NCBI RefSeq assembly: GCF_023973825.1 | Contig: NC_090124.1 | Location: 62,001 to 126,000, forward strand | DNA: 64,000 nucleotides | Direction: 5' to 3' | Source of the DNA: Plasmodium brasilianum | Taxonomy: Eukaryota; Apicomplexa; Aconoidasida; Haemosporida; Plasmodiidae | Part shown: one piece after another, positions 14,001-27,208 of the stretch | Numbering within the stretch: the stretch's first letter is position 1 | Layout: every line of letters starts with the position of its first letter | Position numbers and translations under genes: made by a program | Notes under the pieces: generated by a model | What the model was told of the DNA's origin: nothing | What the model saw: only the letters and a program-made list of their open reading frames with translations | Databases searched by the model: none

Positions 14001-14651
14001 AAATTACATAAAATATATATGCATTAGGCATGTAAAGAGATTTTACAGTATATATTGTTGTGTTATATAATTATTCTGGCGTGTTCATTAAAATATTATG
14101 AATAATTTAAGAATGAAATTAAATTTATTTTATTATTATGAATTATAATTCTATAATATTCAATTATGTTTCATATAATACTTTAATAATAGATGTGTAA
14201 AAATGTATTAAAAATATAGTTATGTTAAATATATTATGAAACATAAATATCTAATAATTATTTCAGAATGATTTTGTTTTAAATTTATATTTAAATAAAA
14301 AGAACAAATAAAAAAATAAACATGGGATTATTTTTATTAAATGAAGCATAATATGATTTGTTTAAATTAAAACTAATATATAGTAAATATGGTTAAGAAA
14401 TTCTTTAAATGTTCATTTAGAACTATAACAAAAAATAAACGAATAAAATTGTAATTGTTAAGAATAGATGTTACCTCACTAACTCAGTCAAGTTGTATAA
14501 ATTGTTATCATATATATTGTACTAAATGATCAAATAATTATAATGTAGTTTTACATAAAATATTTTCACGCATAATTTTTGCATAAAAAGCATATATTTT
14601 TATTGTAATTATTTAGCAGTATCAAATTCACATTATTGCGGAGCACAAAAA

Positions 14652-14654
<3 letters not shown>
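11021..14654. other. AT-rich stretch without a recognised gene
   Basis: This is the region between two convergent exported-protein genes. A frame at 11665-11907 (+) is hydrophobic and low in complexity, and I do not accept it as a gene. Around 12940-13067 (+) about 40 codons read in a coding-like way but without a start, a partner exon or a known motif. Confidence 0.4.

Positions 14655-14685
<31 letters not shown>
14655..14685. repeat. (TA)15 microsatellite
   Basis: About 15 uninterrupted TA units lie some 250 bp downstream of the 14937 gene. A minus-strand open frame across it (14566-14766) is an artefact of the repeat. Confidence 0.9.
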
Positions 14686-14687
<2 letters not shown>

Positions 14688-14936
14688 TAAATAAGAGCAC
14701 TAACCTCAAAATAAACATTAAAATACGAAAATATAGAAACATGTAACTTCTATAAATTTTAAACATATATTTTTTTCCTGTGATGTATCATTATATATAA
14801 GTAATATCATATACTAAGAATAATAAAATATATGTGCGCACATGTAAAAATTTTTTTAATTACATAATTTTATTATGCATAATGAAGATCCATGATACTT
14901 GAATTAAAAACATTTTTTTTGTAATCAATGTATTTA

Positions 14937-15898
14937 CTACAACTCGGTTTTATCTTCTTTTTCTCCATAACCAATTAAATATTTAAAGTAATTTATGGGT
15001 ATATAAACAACCATTAATAAACCAATTATAAGAGGTAGCAATAATGCAATTATACCTCCAATATAACTAATAGCGCAAAATAATTTAAAACATATGGTTG
15101 CTCCAACTGACAAAAACTGTGCAAAAATAAATGTTACAAAAATAAATGGTATTGCTGATACGAAAAATACTAGTGGTAGAGCAAGAGTTAAAATGCTATT
15201 CTGAACTGCTGCATATATTAAAGCTTTTCTTTCAGAAGGATCGGTACTATTCATGTATTTATATATATTACTAGCTGCCCAGTATATTACTTTTTCAAAG
15301 AAATTGTTTATCGCTGAAAAAAGTGTACTTAAAAAGGTTGTACATTTGTTAAAGAATTCCATAAATGACACTTTTGTATTAGTTTTATCCGTAGGTTCTC
15401 CTTTATCATCATATTCTGATTCACCAAAGTAGTATTCATTTTCCGTGTCACCCGTTCCATTATTTCCTGATGGAACATTATCAAATTTTTCTGATTCATA
15501 ATTGTCGGCTTCATTTTCTAAATTTTCGTTTTCATTATCGTAAAACCTAACTTTTATTCCTATATTTTCTGGCTTCTTCTCATTCTCAAATAATAATCTC
15601 TCCTTTCTTGAATCTAATATGCTATCCACAATGCTTCTATTATTTAAAGATTTATCTACGGTACACTAAAGAAAAGGAAATTTTTTCATTATTTATGAAG
15701 TGATAAATTTATATACGCCTTTAAAATTTTTTTTCATATATATATATTTGTATATTTAACATGATTCAACAGAAAACATAAAACGAATATTCTCGGATAT
15801 TATTGTTATACCTCATTGTTAATAAAAGTATATATCCAAATAAAAAGAATAAATGTCAGAGTTTTAAATGAAATATTTGATAACATCTTTCCATTCAT
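14937..15898 (-). CDS. PEXEL exported protein, two exons, multi-pass C-terminus
   Basis: Exon 1 (15898 down to 15812, 29 codons) starts MNGKMLSN, runs into the hydrophobic core TLTFILFIWIYTFI and ends before donor GTATAAC. The 146-bp intron ends TTTCTTTAG, and exon 2 runs 15665 down to 14937 in phase 0 to TAG. The product is about 271 residues. Residues 52-56 are RLLFE, a canonical PEXEL (RxLxE) at the expected distance after the signal core; in this family plasmepsin V would cut after the leucine. Next comes an acidic Asn/Glu/Asp region (about 60-125), then SFMEFFNKCTTFLSTLF. From about residue 176 there are roughly three hydrophobic segments, followed by a charged end (EKEDKTEL). It is likely a membrane protein exported to the infected red cell. 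I do not recognise the family. The reading frame and splice sites are intact. Confidence 0.87.
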
Positions 15899-16019
15899 GT
15901 TCGATTTTTTTAATGCTATAATTTCTTTATATTGTGAAAATATTTACGATATATTCAAGAGGTAGTTACGACTCTGTTATATTCATTTTTATTTTATTCA
16001 ATAATTTTTTTTTCTTTTT
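15899..16019 (-). promoter_or_regulatory. immediate 5' flank of the 14937 exported gene
   Basis: About 120 bases of AT-rich sequence lie between the start codon and a segment repeated elsewhere in the window. Core promoter elements must lie here or further out, but I see no motif I can name. Confidence 0.25.
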
Positions 16020-17110
16020 TAAATTTTATTAAATAGCTTAATTGAAATGTAAAATATAAAGTATAAAAAATATAAATTAATTTTAAAAATATTTTAATTA
16101 ATATTTCCAATAATGTTATTTATAAAAAAGGCAACAACCATTAAAAATAATTTTTGGTAAAACAAGCATTTGTTAAATTTCTCAAAAAATATAATTATAT
16201 TTCAATTGTCTAATAAGAACAGCTTTAAATTTTTAATACTAATACTTTAAGGAAAAAGAAAAAAAATAAAATAATGTAAAAAGTCTTCTTTCATGCCCAA
16301 AATTTTTATGCTAGATTTAAAACAGAAAAAAGTTATGTGCTGTGTAATATGTACCATTAACATTATTAGGGATATAATTATTAATTTGTTGCTATAATTC
16401 TTATTAATAATCCTAGTTATTGTACGTGTTGTACTTAAACATTGTTTATAATAAAAAAATATAAATAATTATATAAAATATAATTGCAGTTGATAGAATT
16501 TAAGAAAAAAAATAAAACGACAATTTTTTTTTATTGAAAATAAATAAGCTAAACAGGTGATATATGCGTAGCGTATGCAGAACGTTCATTCATTAATTAT
16601 TTTAAATTTGTTTAAGGATTAATGAATTCACCTTCAAATATTTTTCTATTTAAAAAAGTACATTAAAAATTATTAAATATTATATTTTTTCTTATTAAAT
16701 TATTTAAAATATAATATTATTATTAATTATATAATTTAAAACAACATTAACTTAAGCTGAAAAGAATTTTTTTTAAGAATTCAACTTTTTCCTACCAATT
16801 TTTTTGATAATAAATAAAAAAAAAAATTCACATATTCTGATAAAAATATAATAATTATAAAAAAAACAAAATTATAATATAAAAGTAAATATGATTTAAA
16901 AAAAAAATTTTAGTAAATATACTCTTTAAAAAATTTTAATAAAAATTTTAAATAAATAAAACAATTTACGAGATAAAATTATATCGTTAATAATTGTGAA
17001 AGAACTTAAAAAATTATTGAAAATTTGTAGGATGCATTCTAATTTTTTTCTAGAAAATTTAAAACAGCAGGATACACCATATTTATTTTTTATTGGTTTA
17101 TAAATAAAAT
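16020..17110. repeat. diverged 1-kb duplicate, copy A
   Basis: This segment is collinear with 36950-38053. Matching stretches include TATTTCCAATAATGTTATTT (about 16104-16123) against TATTTCCAATAGCATTATTT (about 37052-37071), CCTAGTTATTG near 16413 against CCTTAGTTATTT near 37333, TTTAAGAATTCA near 16772 against 37700, and ACAATTTACGAGATAAAATT near 16961 against ACAATTTATCGGATAAAATA near 37876. Spacing is kept to within tens of bases. On the minus strand both copies encode a similar short peptide (NDIILSRKLFY here, DDTILSDKLFY in copy B), so an old gene piece may be inside. This copy lies just upstream of the 14937 gene. Confidence 0.55.
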
Positions 17111-20100
17111 ATTACCCATAGTGATATATTGAATTATATTTGTGAAGCTAGTGTAAATGAAACAAATTAGATATTTTATGAAATATGATTTTGGGGTTAG
17201 TATTATTTTTATTTCATACTGCTTGTTACACATATAGTCACCTAATATTAAGTATAAAACTATAATATATAACTATATATATTATTTTTATTGTTTAATA
17301 AAATGATACTAATGTGTGTACGCATATAACTCTTCTAAGAAATAATTAATAAAAAAAAAATTAATTTACTACATTATTAAAATATACTTATATATTTTAA
17401 GATTACTCAAAAAATTACGCAAGGTAATTATAATTTTTATTGTATGTTTTCATATGAATATAGTATATATATGTACAATATATTTCTATAAATATATTCA
17501 GAAGGGTGTTAAGTTCGTGTCCTTTAGACGTTTTTAATAATCAAAAGGGCTTAATTTATCAAATAGTACATATTTATATTTTAAATAAATAATTTTTCCA
17601 ACTATTCTTAATAATTAATACTATATCTTATAAAGAATAAAAAATAATACATATTATGTAAATTTATAGTTTTCTTTAATAAATTTTTTATAAACTTTCC
17701 TATAGCTGAGTTTGGACTTTTAAAAATTTTTTATTTTTTATGAAGTTATTTATAAAATATTACAATTATTAAAAATAACTATGCCCATTTAAATTAATTA
17801 TTATATGCATATTTAGCAAAATCAATGAGTTATAAATAATTTTAATTTTTCGTGATGATTTTAATGTTCCTGAGTAAAATGTGTGTATCATAAGTAAACG
17901 CAATTATTAAATAAAAATATAAAATTATAATATTCCCTTAATATATCTTTAAATACACATATAATGTCATTTGTAATATTCATTTCTTCTGAATACGACT
18001 TTTATAAATGAATTGTGTTTTTTACACAATTTAATAATTTCATTAATGCTGTAATAATGATCGAGGAAATAACTTCTTATTTTTCATTATTTTGTGTAAA
18101 AGTAAATTAAAGTGTGTTATATTTACTTTCAATGAAAATGTTATTATCCTATTTTTTCATTAACAGTTTTTCAATAACTACAATTATTAGGCTATTATGT
18201 CCTTTCAACTAAACTATTGCTAATAATAGGTTTATATTAAAATATATCTAGCAAACTTATATAATTTAAGTAATCGCGAGAATTATTTATCATTTCAAAT
18301 TAAATCTTCATGAATTTGTACAATGGCATGTTCTTTTTACACTAGTACTCTTTTGGCTTATTTTTTCCATTTAATCTACTGAGTTCGGAACATATTTAAT
18401 ACCTTTTATTTACATATAGATTTACGCATAATTCTTCAATATTAAATGTATTCAAGGAAAAAAAAGAATAATTAAGTTTATGTGCTTGTCATAAAATATA
18501 TAATTCAGTATATGGAATGCAATTTAGAACATAAATAAAATGAGCAATATTAGTTACTAATTATTCAGTATTCTTGGTTTACATAAATGTTAATGTAAAG
18601 AAAGATCAAAAAACAACAAAAACAAAAAAACAAACAAAAGCATCAATTTATGCATAAAAGGATTTAATATTAAAACAATCTTGGTGCAATAATTTATTTG
18701 TCTAATCCTGGTAAAAATAAAAATACATACAAAATTTTTCATATAATTTTATGTTATACATATTTAAATAATTTTTATAAAATAAAAATAAAACATCAAT
18801 TACACAAGTGTGATAATATAATAATTAATAAAGGTTTAATTTCTGTTATTTCTAAAGTATTGAAGAACTCAATATTAATAATCTTTTACAAACAAATTCA
18901 TACAAAATATAAAATTAATATTAATGGAAGTTAATTGTTTCATAGCAGAAAAATGAACATTGAATCCTCAACCCTGAATCTTCAATTCACAAACTAGACC
19001 ATTTAAAATAAAATATCAATCCATAGAAGGTTATTCATTCAAATTTAATGTGAATTAAAAAATTTTTACTAGAAAATGATATCAAAATACGCATATATGT
19101 AATGAAATGTAGTTCTAAAAAAAAACATAAAAGAATTTTACAGTGACCATGTAAATTAAATAAAACATTAAAAACTTTTAATAAAATAGCATTCAAATGC
19201 AATAATAAAATGAATACACAAGTAAATGCGTTCCTTCATTAATAAATTAAATTAACATGATGAATGAAAAAATATGTGGAATTAAAGGGAATAGAATACC
19301 AAAAAAATTTCACGTTATGCAATATATATTATCAAAAGATAAAAAAATGCTTGTTTCATATACGATATTTATCAGAATTTTATTCAACTGAAGATCTCAC
19401 GAACAAAATATATTTATGATAGCCATACAATGAGTATACAATATATTAACATTACTATAAAAATTTAAAGTCTTCAATAAAAAGTGAACTAGATTAATTG
19501 ATAAAACATACATCGAATGGTAGTAATATGGACTAGTATAACTTAAAACTTCTAAAAAATACAAAAATGTGAACAATTTAACATGCGATTATATATGACA
19601 AATAAATATGTGATATATGAACTAAAAGATGAAACATTTTCGTAATTATATATATGAAGTTAAAAACTTCGTATCACAGAAAAAAAATTCAAATGAAATA
19701 TAAATGTATACTTTACTAATAAATATTTTGTATAAATGTGTCAACTGTTATATTTATTGTAATGTTTTATTTATTTGTTCATAAAAAAGAACTAGTATAT
19801 ATTATTTAGGGATTGAAATATCAAAACAAAGTAATATCAAATTTTTTCAGAATATTTTCTTTTTTCGTAGAATATATTTATAAAAAAAAATATATATATA
19901 TGAGAATAGTCAATAAATAAAATAATAAATGTTACTGTATATTCTTTTTTAAGGGTTTTTATTAATATAAAATCTATTACAATGAATATTTTCCGAATAT
20001 AACATACGAATTATTTTAAAAATTTTTAATTATTCTTAGTATTATTTACTGTTAAGTATCCTAATAATGCTCAATTAAAATAAAAATTATTATGTTTTAA

Positions 20101-22003
20101 ACTATTTTTTCCCATGTATATTATTTTTAAGTATATAATAAGTTACGTATATATTAAAAAAAATTAATATACATCTATACGTATTTGATAAATGTGCATG
20201 AGTAATATTGTTCTTGAACAGGAATTAGTTAAAACCTACATAATAAAAAAAATACGATTAATAACAATGAAAAATAAAAAATAAGTAAATTTAAATAAAA
20301 AAATATGAAATTATACATAAATGCATAAAAAGTACAAGGTACATTCTGAGAAATTTAATGTTTATTAATATTTACATTATAGAATAAGTCTAAAAGTTAA
20401 ATTAATGTCTGTTATAATGATATTAGTACAAATTCATAAATATTCTTACATAGATACTGCAATAATATATTATAAAAATTTATTTAATTATTAATAATAT
20501 ATATTAAGATTATCAAATTATAACAATTCAATAATTTCGTACATACAGCAAGTAATATATACAGTGATTTAAAAAATTCATTTAAAATATTATATCAACG
20601 AAAATACCTAGAACTCATTTTTTTCTATTTTGTTTTTCTTAAAATATTATTATATAATATCATTATTATAATATGAAAAAGAATATAATTAAATTCTGGG
20701 AAATATGTAATTTCAAAATACTATAACTTAATTTTTCAAGAGTATTATGGTGTCTACTCAGAATAAAATAAATATTATATATTTTTTTTTATAACTTTAA
20801 TTTCACATATTTATTACTATTTTTCAATTTAATATAAAAGCATTCTTTTATAATCTTACAGTTGTAAATATAATTATCTCTTATTTTTTTATTTTTAATA
20901 GAATTATGTTTTATCTTTTTTTAAACATTTTTTTATTCCATTTAATTCACCACATGTATTTACTATATTTATGTGTATATACCATTACTAATCTTTAAAG
21001 ACTGATGTACTACGCTATGACAACTCTAAATTTTAAAAAAATAATATTTTTGGTTTCACTTATGTTAAAATGATGATAAAAAAAAAAGTTTATTTTAAAT
21101 TATATAACATTCGTTATCTTTTATATGATACATTTATAATTAATGAAATTTTGTAATAAAATTTTTTCTTTTTTAATATGTTAAAAAAAAAATATATTTT
21201 GTATTTACTAATTTATAATATATCTTTTTATAATTTTTAAATTATAAGCATTTAAAGATGACAAATTAAGTATTGTTGCATTTCCAGAAAAGAACTAAAA
21301 GAATATAAATACTATATTTTTTAACTAGAAAAACACATTAATTATAAATAAAAATATCAATTAATTTTGTAAGAAACAAATATTAAGAATAAAATATATT
21401 TTAAAAGGTGGGATTATTATATAAATGTATATAAGTTAAAGTTCATAGTTATATAAAACAAACACATAATTGGTTACATAATATTAATAAAATTGATATA
21501 GTGATTTTATAACTTAAAACCTGAAAAAGTAGTAGTTTGTGCTAAACATAGTTGTATTTTACGAGTATTATAAATGTTTTCTTTTAAGTTTTTTTCAAAA
21601 TGTAAATTCTTATTTTAATTAATGATAATATTTTTAATATAAGTTATTGGTCACATATAATTAATATCTAAGCATTACGTCTAAATATATATATTTACTT
21701 CTTAAAATTAATGGAATTCAATATACAACATATAAATATATTATGTTGGTTTATTTTACATATATAGATATTTATATACACATATTTTTAATTATCGTTA
21801 TGTCATTTAATTTACATTAAAAATATAGTGGATGATAAACTGCACAATTATTAGAAAATGTTCATTTTTACAATTTTTAAAAAAAAAGTACTTACGTATT
21901 GTTATTTGTATATTCAATTACTCATTCTATTATTTTTATAAATTTTTTCTATAAAATAAAATTTAAGTGTATATATAATTAACTTTAATTCTGTAATTAT
22001 CAG
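17111..22003. other. AT-rich stretch without a recognised gene
   Basis: A plus-strand frame at 18698-18934 is Ile/Lys/Asn-rich and not convincing. At about 19330-19680 (+) several frames look weakly coding, including RYLSEFYSTEDL with the form of a PEXEL, but stops are dense. Nothing else stands out. Confidence 0.4.
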
Positions 22004-23456
22004 GACACTATTTTAAAAGGGATAATTTCATATAAAACATATAAAAAATTTAAATGGACGAAGAATGACATTAATTATGATAAATATTGTGAGGAAGTTA
22101 ATCAGTTTGATGATAGGCACCGTTGAATAAAAGCATATTATGAAAAACTTGAATGGAATTTAAAAACTTATCTTTTACTACACTTATTTAAATAGTAATA
22201 ATTCTTGCTCATACTTTACATATTTAATGTATGTTAAAATATATAAAGTTTTAAATTTCACTAAAAATATAGCTATAGGATACCTACATTTTCTATTTGT
22301 ATTGAAGTAGCATATAAAAGTAATACCCATTTAAGTATTTATAACTATTAATACCTGCTGAATTTAATTTTAATAAATGGAAAAAAGAAAAATATCTTTG
22401 TAATAATTTTAATCGTTATAACAATATAAAAACTAATGTTGCATTAGATAAACAACAAATCTGCAAGTTTTGTAAGTATATTAATTATATTAAAAAAACA
22501 TACGAAAATAATAGATATAATTTTTTTTTTTTTTTTTTTACTGCTTTCTTAAGGATAAGAATTATCCGACTTTTTGTAAATTTGATCCAATATGTAATAC
22601 TATTGATCTTTTAGCTAAACTAAAATGTATTGGTAATCACAAAGTAAAATGCGACTCTGAAAAAATAACTGAAGTTAAAACTAAGGATGGGACTTATTCA
22701 ATGAGCTTTGAATCTGTAACTACAAAAATACTAGACCATAAAGACATAGAATTAATATATGAAAAGATTACCAAAAAAACAGAAAAAGGAATTGACGAAT
22801 CCACGAAAGAATTAAGAAATTTTGATAAAACAAGAGTAATTGTAGAACAACGTGTTAATTCAAATTCCATATAAGCAGTATATGTTTGTTGATTACACAA
22901 TAAACCAAACGTACGTAAAGGCACAACACGGACAAGATTTGACAATGTGAATAAGTTAAAAAAAATTACTATTTTATTTGTGATTAATAAAGTCTCATTG
23001 AACATTTTAGAAGTCACACCTAGTTTATCATCTACGAATTATATTGATATCTCTTGGACATTAAACAAGTAATGCAATATATTGAACAACTATATTTTCA
23101 GTATTGGTATCGTAGATGTTTTAAAGCCAAAGTTTTTGCTTGTTTTTTCCTTTTACTTCAAAGTAAACATTTTTAATTTTAAAATAGAAATACCTTATGT
23201 TAATATTCATAATTTATTATCTTAAATTTTTATAATTGTAATACATATATATTACATATTTTTTATATTTTTCTCCTGAAAATTGGTTTCATTAGGATCC
23301 AGATTACATGAGAGGATATATAAAAAAAAAAAAAAAATTAGGAGTGACCTTCATAAAAGAGATGCGAAAAAATTACTATCAAAAGATTCAGGATATTTAT
23401 ATCTATGTACCGAAAACAGAACGTTTCATGTTTCTCATAATTCATGTCATACGTAG
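22004..23456 (+). pseudogene. pir: decayed pir gene
   Basis: Acceptor TTATCAG before 22004 opens DTILKGIISYKTYKKF, the N-terminal PIR motif (compare LPSDKFYAKL in the 43111 gene). It continues to YDKYCEEVNQFDDRHR, a stop, then EKLEWNLKTYL. After several breaks, the central part reads QQICKFCKYINYIKKTY, a run of 19 T (22521-22539), then NYPTFCKFDPICNTIDLL. The membrane segment is IGIVDVLKPKFLLVFSFYFK, ending at donor GTAAAC (23163). The acceptor ATTAG precedes exon 3 at 23296, which gives a Lys-rich tail ending LSKDSGYLYLCTENR and TAG at 23454-23456. PIR proteins are variant antigens of non-falciparum Plasmodium. Several stops and frameshifts show the gene is dead, though all three parts are in order. 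A first exon was not found. Confidence 0.72.
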
Positions 23457-25848
23457 TGCAAACCACCCTAGAACAGAGATGTTTGGAAACAAAAATATTT
23501 GGATCAATCTTTATACTATTTAAGAAATATAATTAAAAAATATATATAATTCTATTAAAAATTTTACCATAATTTGTATTTTTCCTTTTTTTTTTTTTTT
23601 TGGTGTTTAAAGATTAAATATAATTATACATATATATGTCTGTTATCTTATTAAACCTTTTATCAGATGAATATTCAAAATTAAAGAATAATTTCTTTCT
23701 AGTTAGTATAACAAAATTAACATTGGATACCTTTACTTTAGATAAGTACATATGTTAATGATTTATCGTTTTTAATTAAGAGATGTAAATTATTTAAAAA
23801 ATAAAAAACTTCATTTTAATAATTATTGAAAATGTTGTTTTTATGCACCCTTCGTGATTTTCAAATGTTATTATAAAAAGTACAATACAATATTAATATA
23901 ACGTATTTATTGTTCTTATAGTTACATATTTTTTTTAAATTAATTTTTACGGGTATTTAAAATTATGTTAATTTATTATTTCTCACAACAGTTTTGCTAC
24001 CTTAGTGTTGTACTTGAATAATATTATTATTCATGTCTAATCATAGTCATTATACATTTATTATTAGGTATAAAAATATTTTTACAGGGAGCATAATTTT
24101 TACACTAAATATTTTAATATATGTTACATATCAATGCTTAATATTCGTCAAATTAGTAAACGGTTACTAAAATTACAACATTATATTCATATTACTTTTA
24201 GTATATGTTCTACCATGCGAATACGTTTATGATAATATAATAATTACATATTAGCTTTTTTTTTAAATGAAAATTATAATATAGAACTTCTACTGCATAA
24301 ATCTGTATATATTTGTTAATTTTTTCGTATTACGCCTTTATAAGGAAAAGAGTGTCACACTTTAGAGGCAGTATATTTGAAAAATCATAACTTTTGATGA
24401 CTTTGTAAAATTTTTAAAACGTTTTCTTCATAAATAAATATACTATTACAAAGGATTTTACTTATGCAAAAAATAATATATTTAAAATGAATTAGTGATT
24501 ATTTGCGTGATCAACAGTTTAGGATTAGTTTAAATACATACCTGTTAAGTTTTTGACTCAGTAAAAAAAAATATATATACGTATATAATTATATCATAAC
24601 TGAAGAATATTTATATTTACATCATTATGTTTAAAATTACATCACATGATATATCTTAAAATGTTCTGCAATAATAATTTTGTGGATCATATGAAAAATA
24701 AAAATCATACATATATTTTTTAAATATAATATGATATAGTAAATAATAAATTAAATATATATTAATAAAATAATATGGTATATATAATTTTTATAAGACA
24801 TTTATGTATTACGAAATTTGTTATAATATCTTGCTTCAATTACATCTTATTTGTGTTAACTGTTCAAGTGTCTATTCTTATACAGCATACTAACACCATT
24901 TTATTACCATTCTAGGTATATCGATTTTTATATAATATTAAACATATAAATTAATTCGTATTTATATGAATCTTTTAATGTACCATGGTGTTTTAATAAT
25001 GAAACAGACGCTGTAAAATAAAAGGTTTTATTTAAATGTAAACAAATTTTTAAATTAAAAAGTATAAGAATGTAATGGTAAAAAACATATATTATTTCGA
25101 TTAAATAATTTGTCAACACGAAATAAATGTATAAATGTACAGAAAGTGTTTCATCGTAAATTTTGAAGATACTATACTCTTGGATAAGCGAATATAGTAT
25201 TCCTGCTCCGTGTATTTTTGAAAAGTTGAAAAAAAAAAAAAATTATGATATAATATATATATCAATTATCTCATCTTCATATATATGTAAAAACTAAGGG
25301 TATTTAAATTATAAAAAAGAAAAATAAAATAAAACAATTATAAATAAATAATTAAAATATTTATTTTATTAAATATTTGATTAGTTTTTAATTTTATTTT
25401 AATATATTAAATATAGTATTACATTACAAAAATGATTAAAAAATTTATTGTATTTATTATTTATTTGTTCTTTCATAATTATTTTTATAAATACAGAATT
25501 ATATAAAATGAAACATTAATATAAATAATAATATATTTAAAATAAAATGTATTTATTTGTTCCTCCATTTTTATTTCTTAAAGTATATGATTTAAAGGTT
25601 ATATTGCAAAAGAATATATTTAAAGAAATTTATATATTAAATTATATTTTTTCATTAAATTATATATAACACACTCAAATAAAAATTAATTTAAAACATA
25701 ACTAAGATATATAAAAATGATAGTTACATCAGAACCAATGTGTATTAATTCAAAATATGTTTTTTTATAATATATTTATAAAATGAAATACTAGTTAACT
25801 TTGCTGAACTGTTGTTTTGTCTCATTCAACAAAACTATGTGTTAATTG

Positions 25849-25879
<31 letters not shown>

Positions 25880-27208
25880 GTATATGTATATGTATATTCT
25901 TTTATAAATGAACTATTTTGTTCTCCAGAACATAGAACAATTCATCCGGATCCTTTAGTCTACTTAAAATATCCAATTTATTTTTGATTATAGTAACAAT
26001 TTCGTATATTTTAATTTCAATAAATCTTAATACTTATTTTTTTTCTGCGTATAATCGCTAACCAATAAAGTTCACATAAATTATAACAATTTATTAAAAT
26101 ACAATATATTAAAAATTTACAACACATACAAGTTAAAAATTAGAACTTTTATAAAATTAAAATGCGTTAAACCAAACAAATATTTATATTTCATAAACAA
26201 ATTAATATATTACTATTTTTACATTTATATATATTTTTTTTTTTCTAAGAAATAAAAATAATCAGTTAAAAATATTTATTATCTTATGTTTAACATTTTT
26301 ATTTATAGTTATAAATCATTTTTATGTAAAATTTATAAATTTATAGCTTATAAATTTACAAATGCTTATTAGGAATAACTCAAGATAGTGTTGATACAAT
26401 TGATGTAAATTAGTTATATAATTAGTAAACATATTACCTATTTAATATATGTACGTTATAATTTATAAAATGTAGAATTTTCTTCAATGAAATTTTGTCA
26501 AAATAAACAAATTACACAAGTCGCTTCTCCTCACATGAAACAACTACAAGACTGCATGTTTTTGTACATTAACATAAATGTTTTTTTTTAAATAACGTTT
26601 AAGATAACTTCATAAATAGGTAAGCAAGGGATTTACAAGATTATTTTTAATTCCTTTTTAATTTTTATTATTAAATTATATGTCATTTTTTGCATTATAA
26701 AAAATGTTGGCTTAATAACTAAAGTTGTTAACGTGTAATATATTTATCATTCCTGTTAAATAAGTGTTATTTATTAAGAAAATTTAGCAAAGATTTAAAA
26801 GAAAATAGTAATAATTTAGTAAAATATATTGGTGCCGTAAATATTTTATTTTCCAAAATTATTCACTCAGGGATAAATTATATTCTTTTGCTTAATTTTG
26901 TATAAAACATATATTAGAGAAGCTTCATAAATAGAAGTAGTAAAAACTATAATTTGTTATATTAAATATTTATTTATGCCTCCTTTAACCGAATAGTTTA
27001 TTCATTGTCAATCACTGATATATTTATATATTTCGAATATATGTATTTATATAATTAATAAATTTTGCTTCCCCTTAATTTTTATGAACGCAAATTTGAT
27101 CTCGTATATTCATTTAAATTTAACGATGTATTAAATAGTGATGTGACTGAAAATAAAAATGATAAATAATGCTGAATCATAAAAGACACCTACAATAAAT
27201 ACCCTTAG
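23457..27208. other. AT-rich stretch between two pir remnants
   Basis: No gene was recognised. A run of 15 or more T near 23586-23600 and an A run near 25230 are present. The open frame at 24928-25119 (-) has no supporting feature. Confidence 0.45.
25854..25897. repeat. compound (TA)n and (GTATAT)4 microsatellite
   Basis: About ten TA units run directly into four exact GTATAT hexamers (25874-25897). No gene is nearby. Confidence 0.85.

Noticed and set aside
14566..14766. 66-codon minus-strand ORF
   Set aside because: Created by reading through the (TA)15 microsatellite; no motif or partner exon.
19330..19680. Weakly coding-like plus-strand region with RYLSE and a possible Trp-rich reading
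   Set aside because: Stops are dense, no frame is open for more than about 25 codons, and the Trp reading needs every stop to be a former TGG.
22694..23017. 107-codon minus-strand ORF
   Set aside because: It lies opposite the central part of a decayed plus-strand pir gene, whose translation has the family motifs; the minus frame has none.
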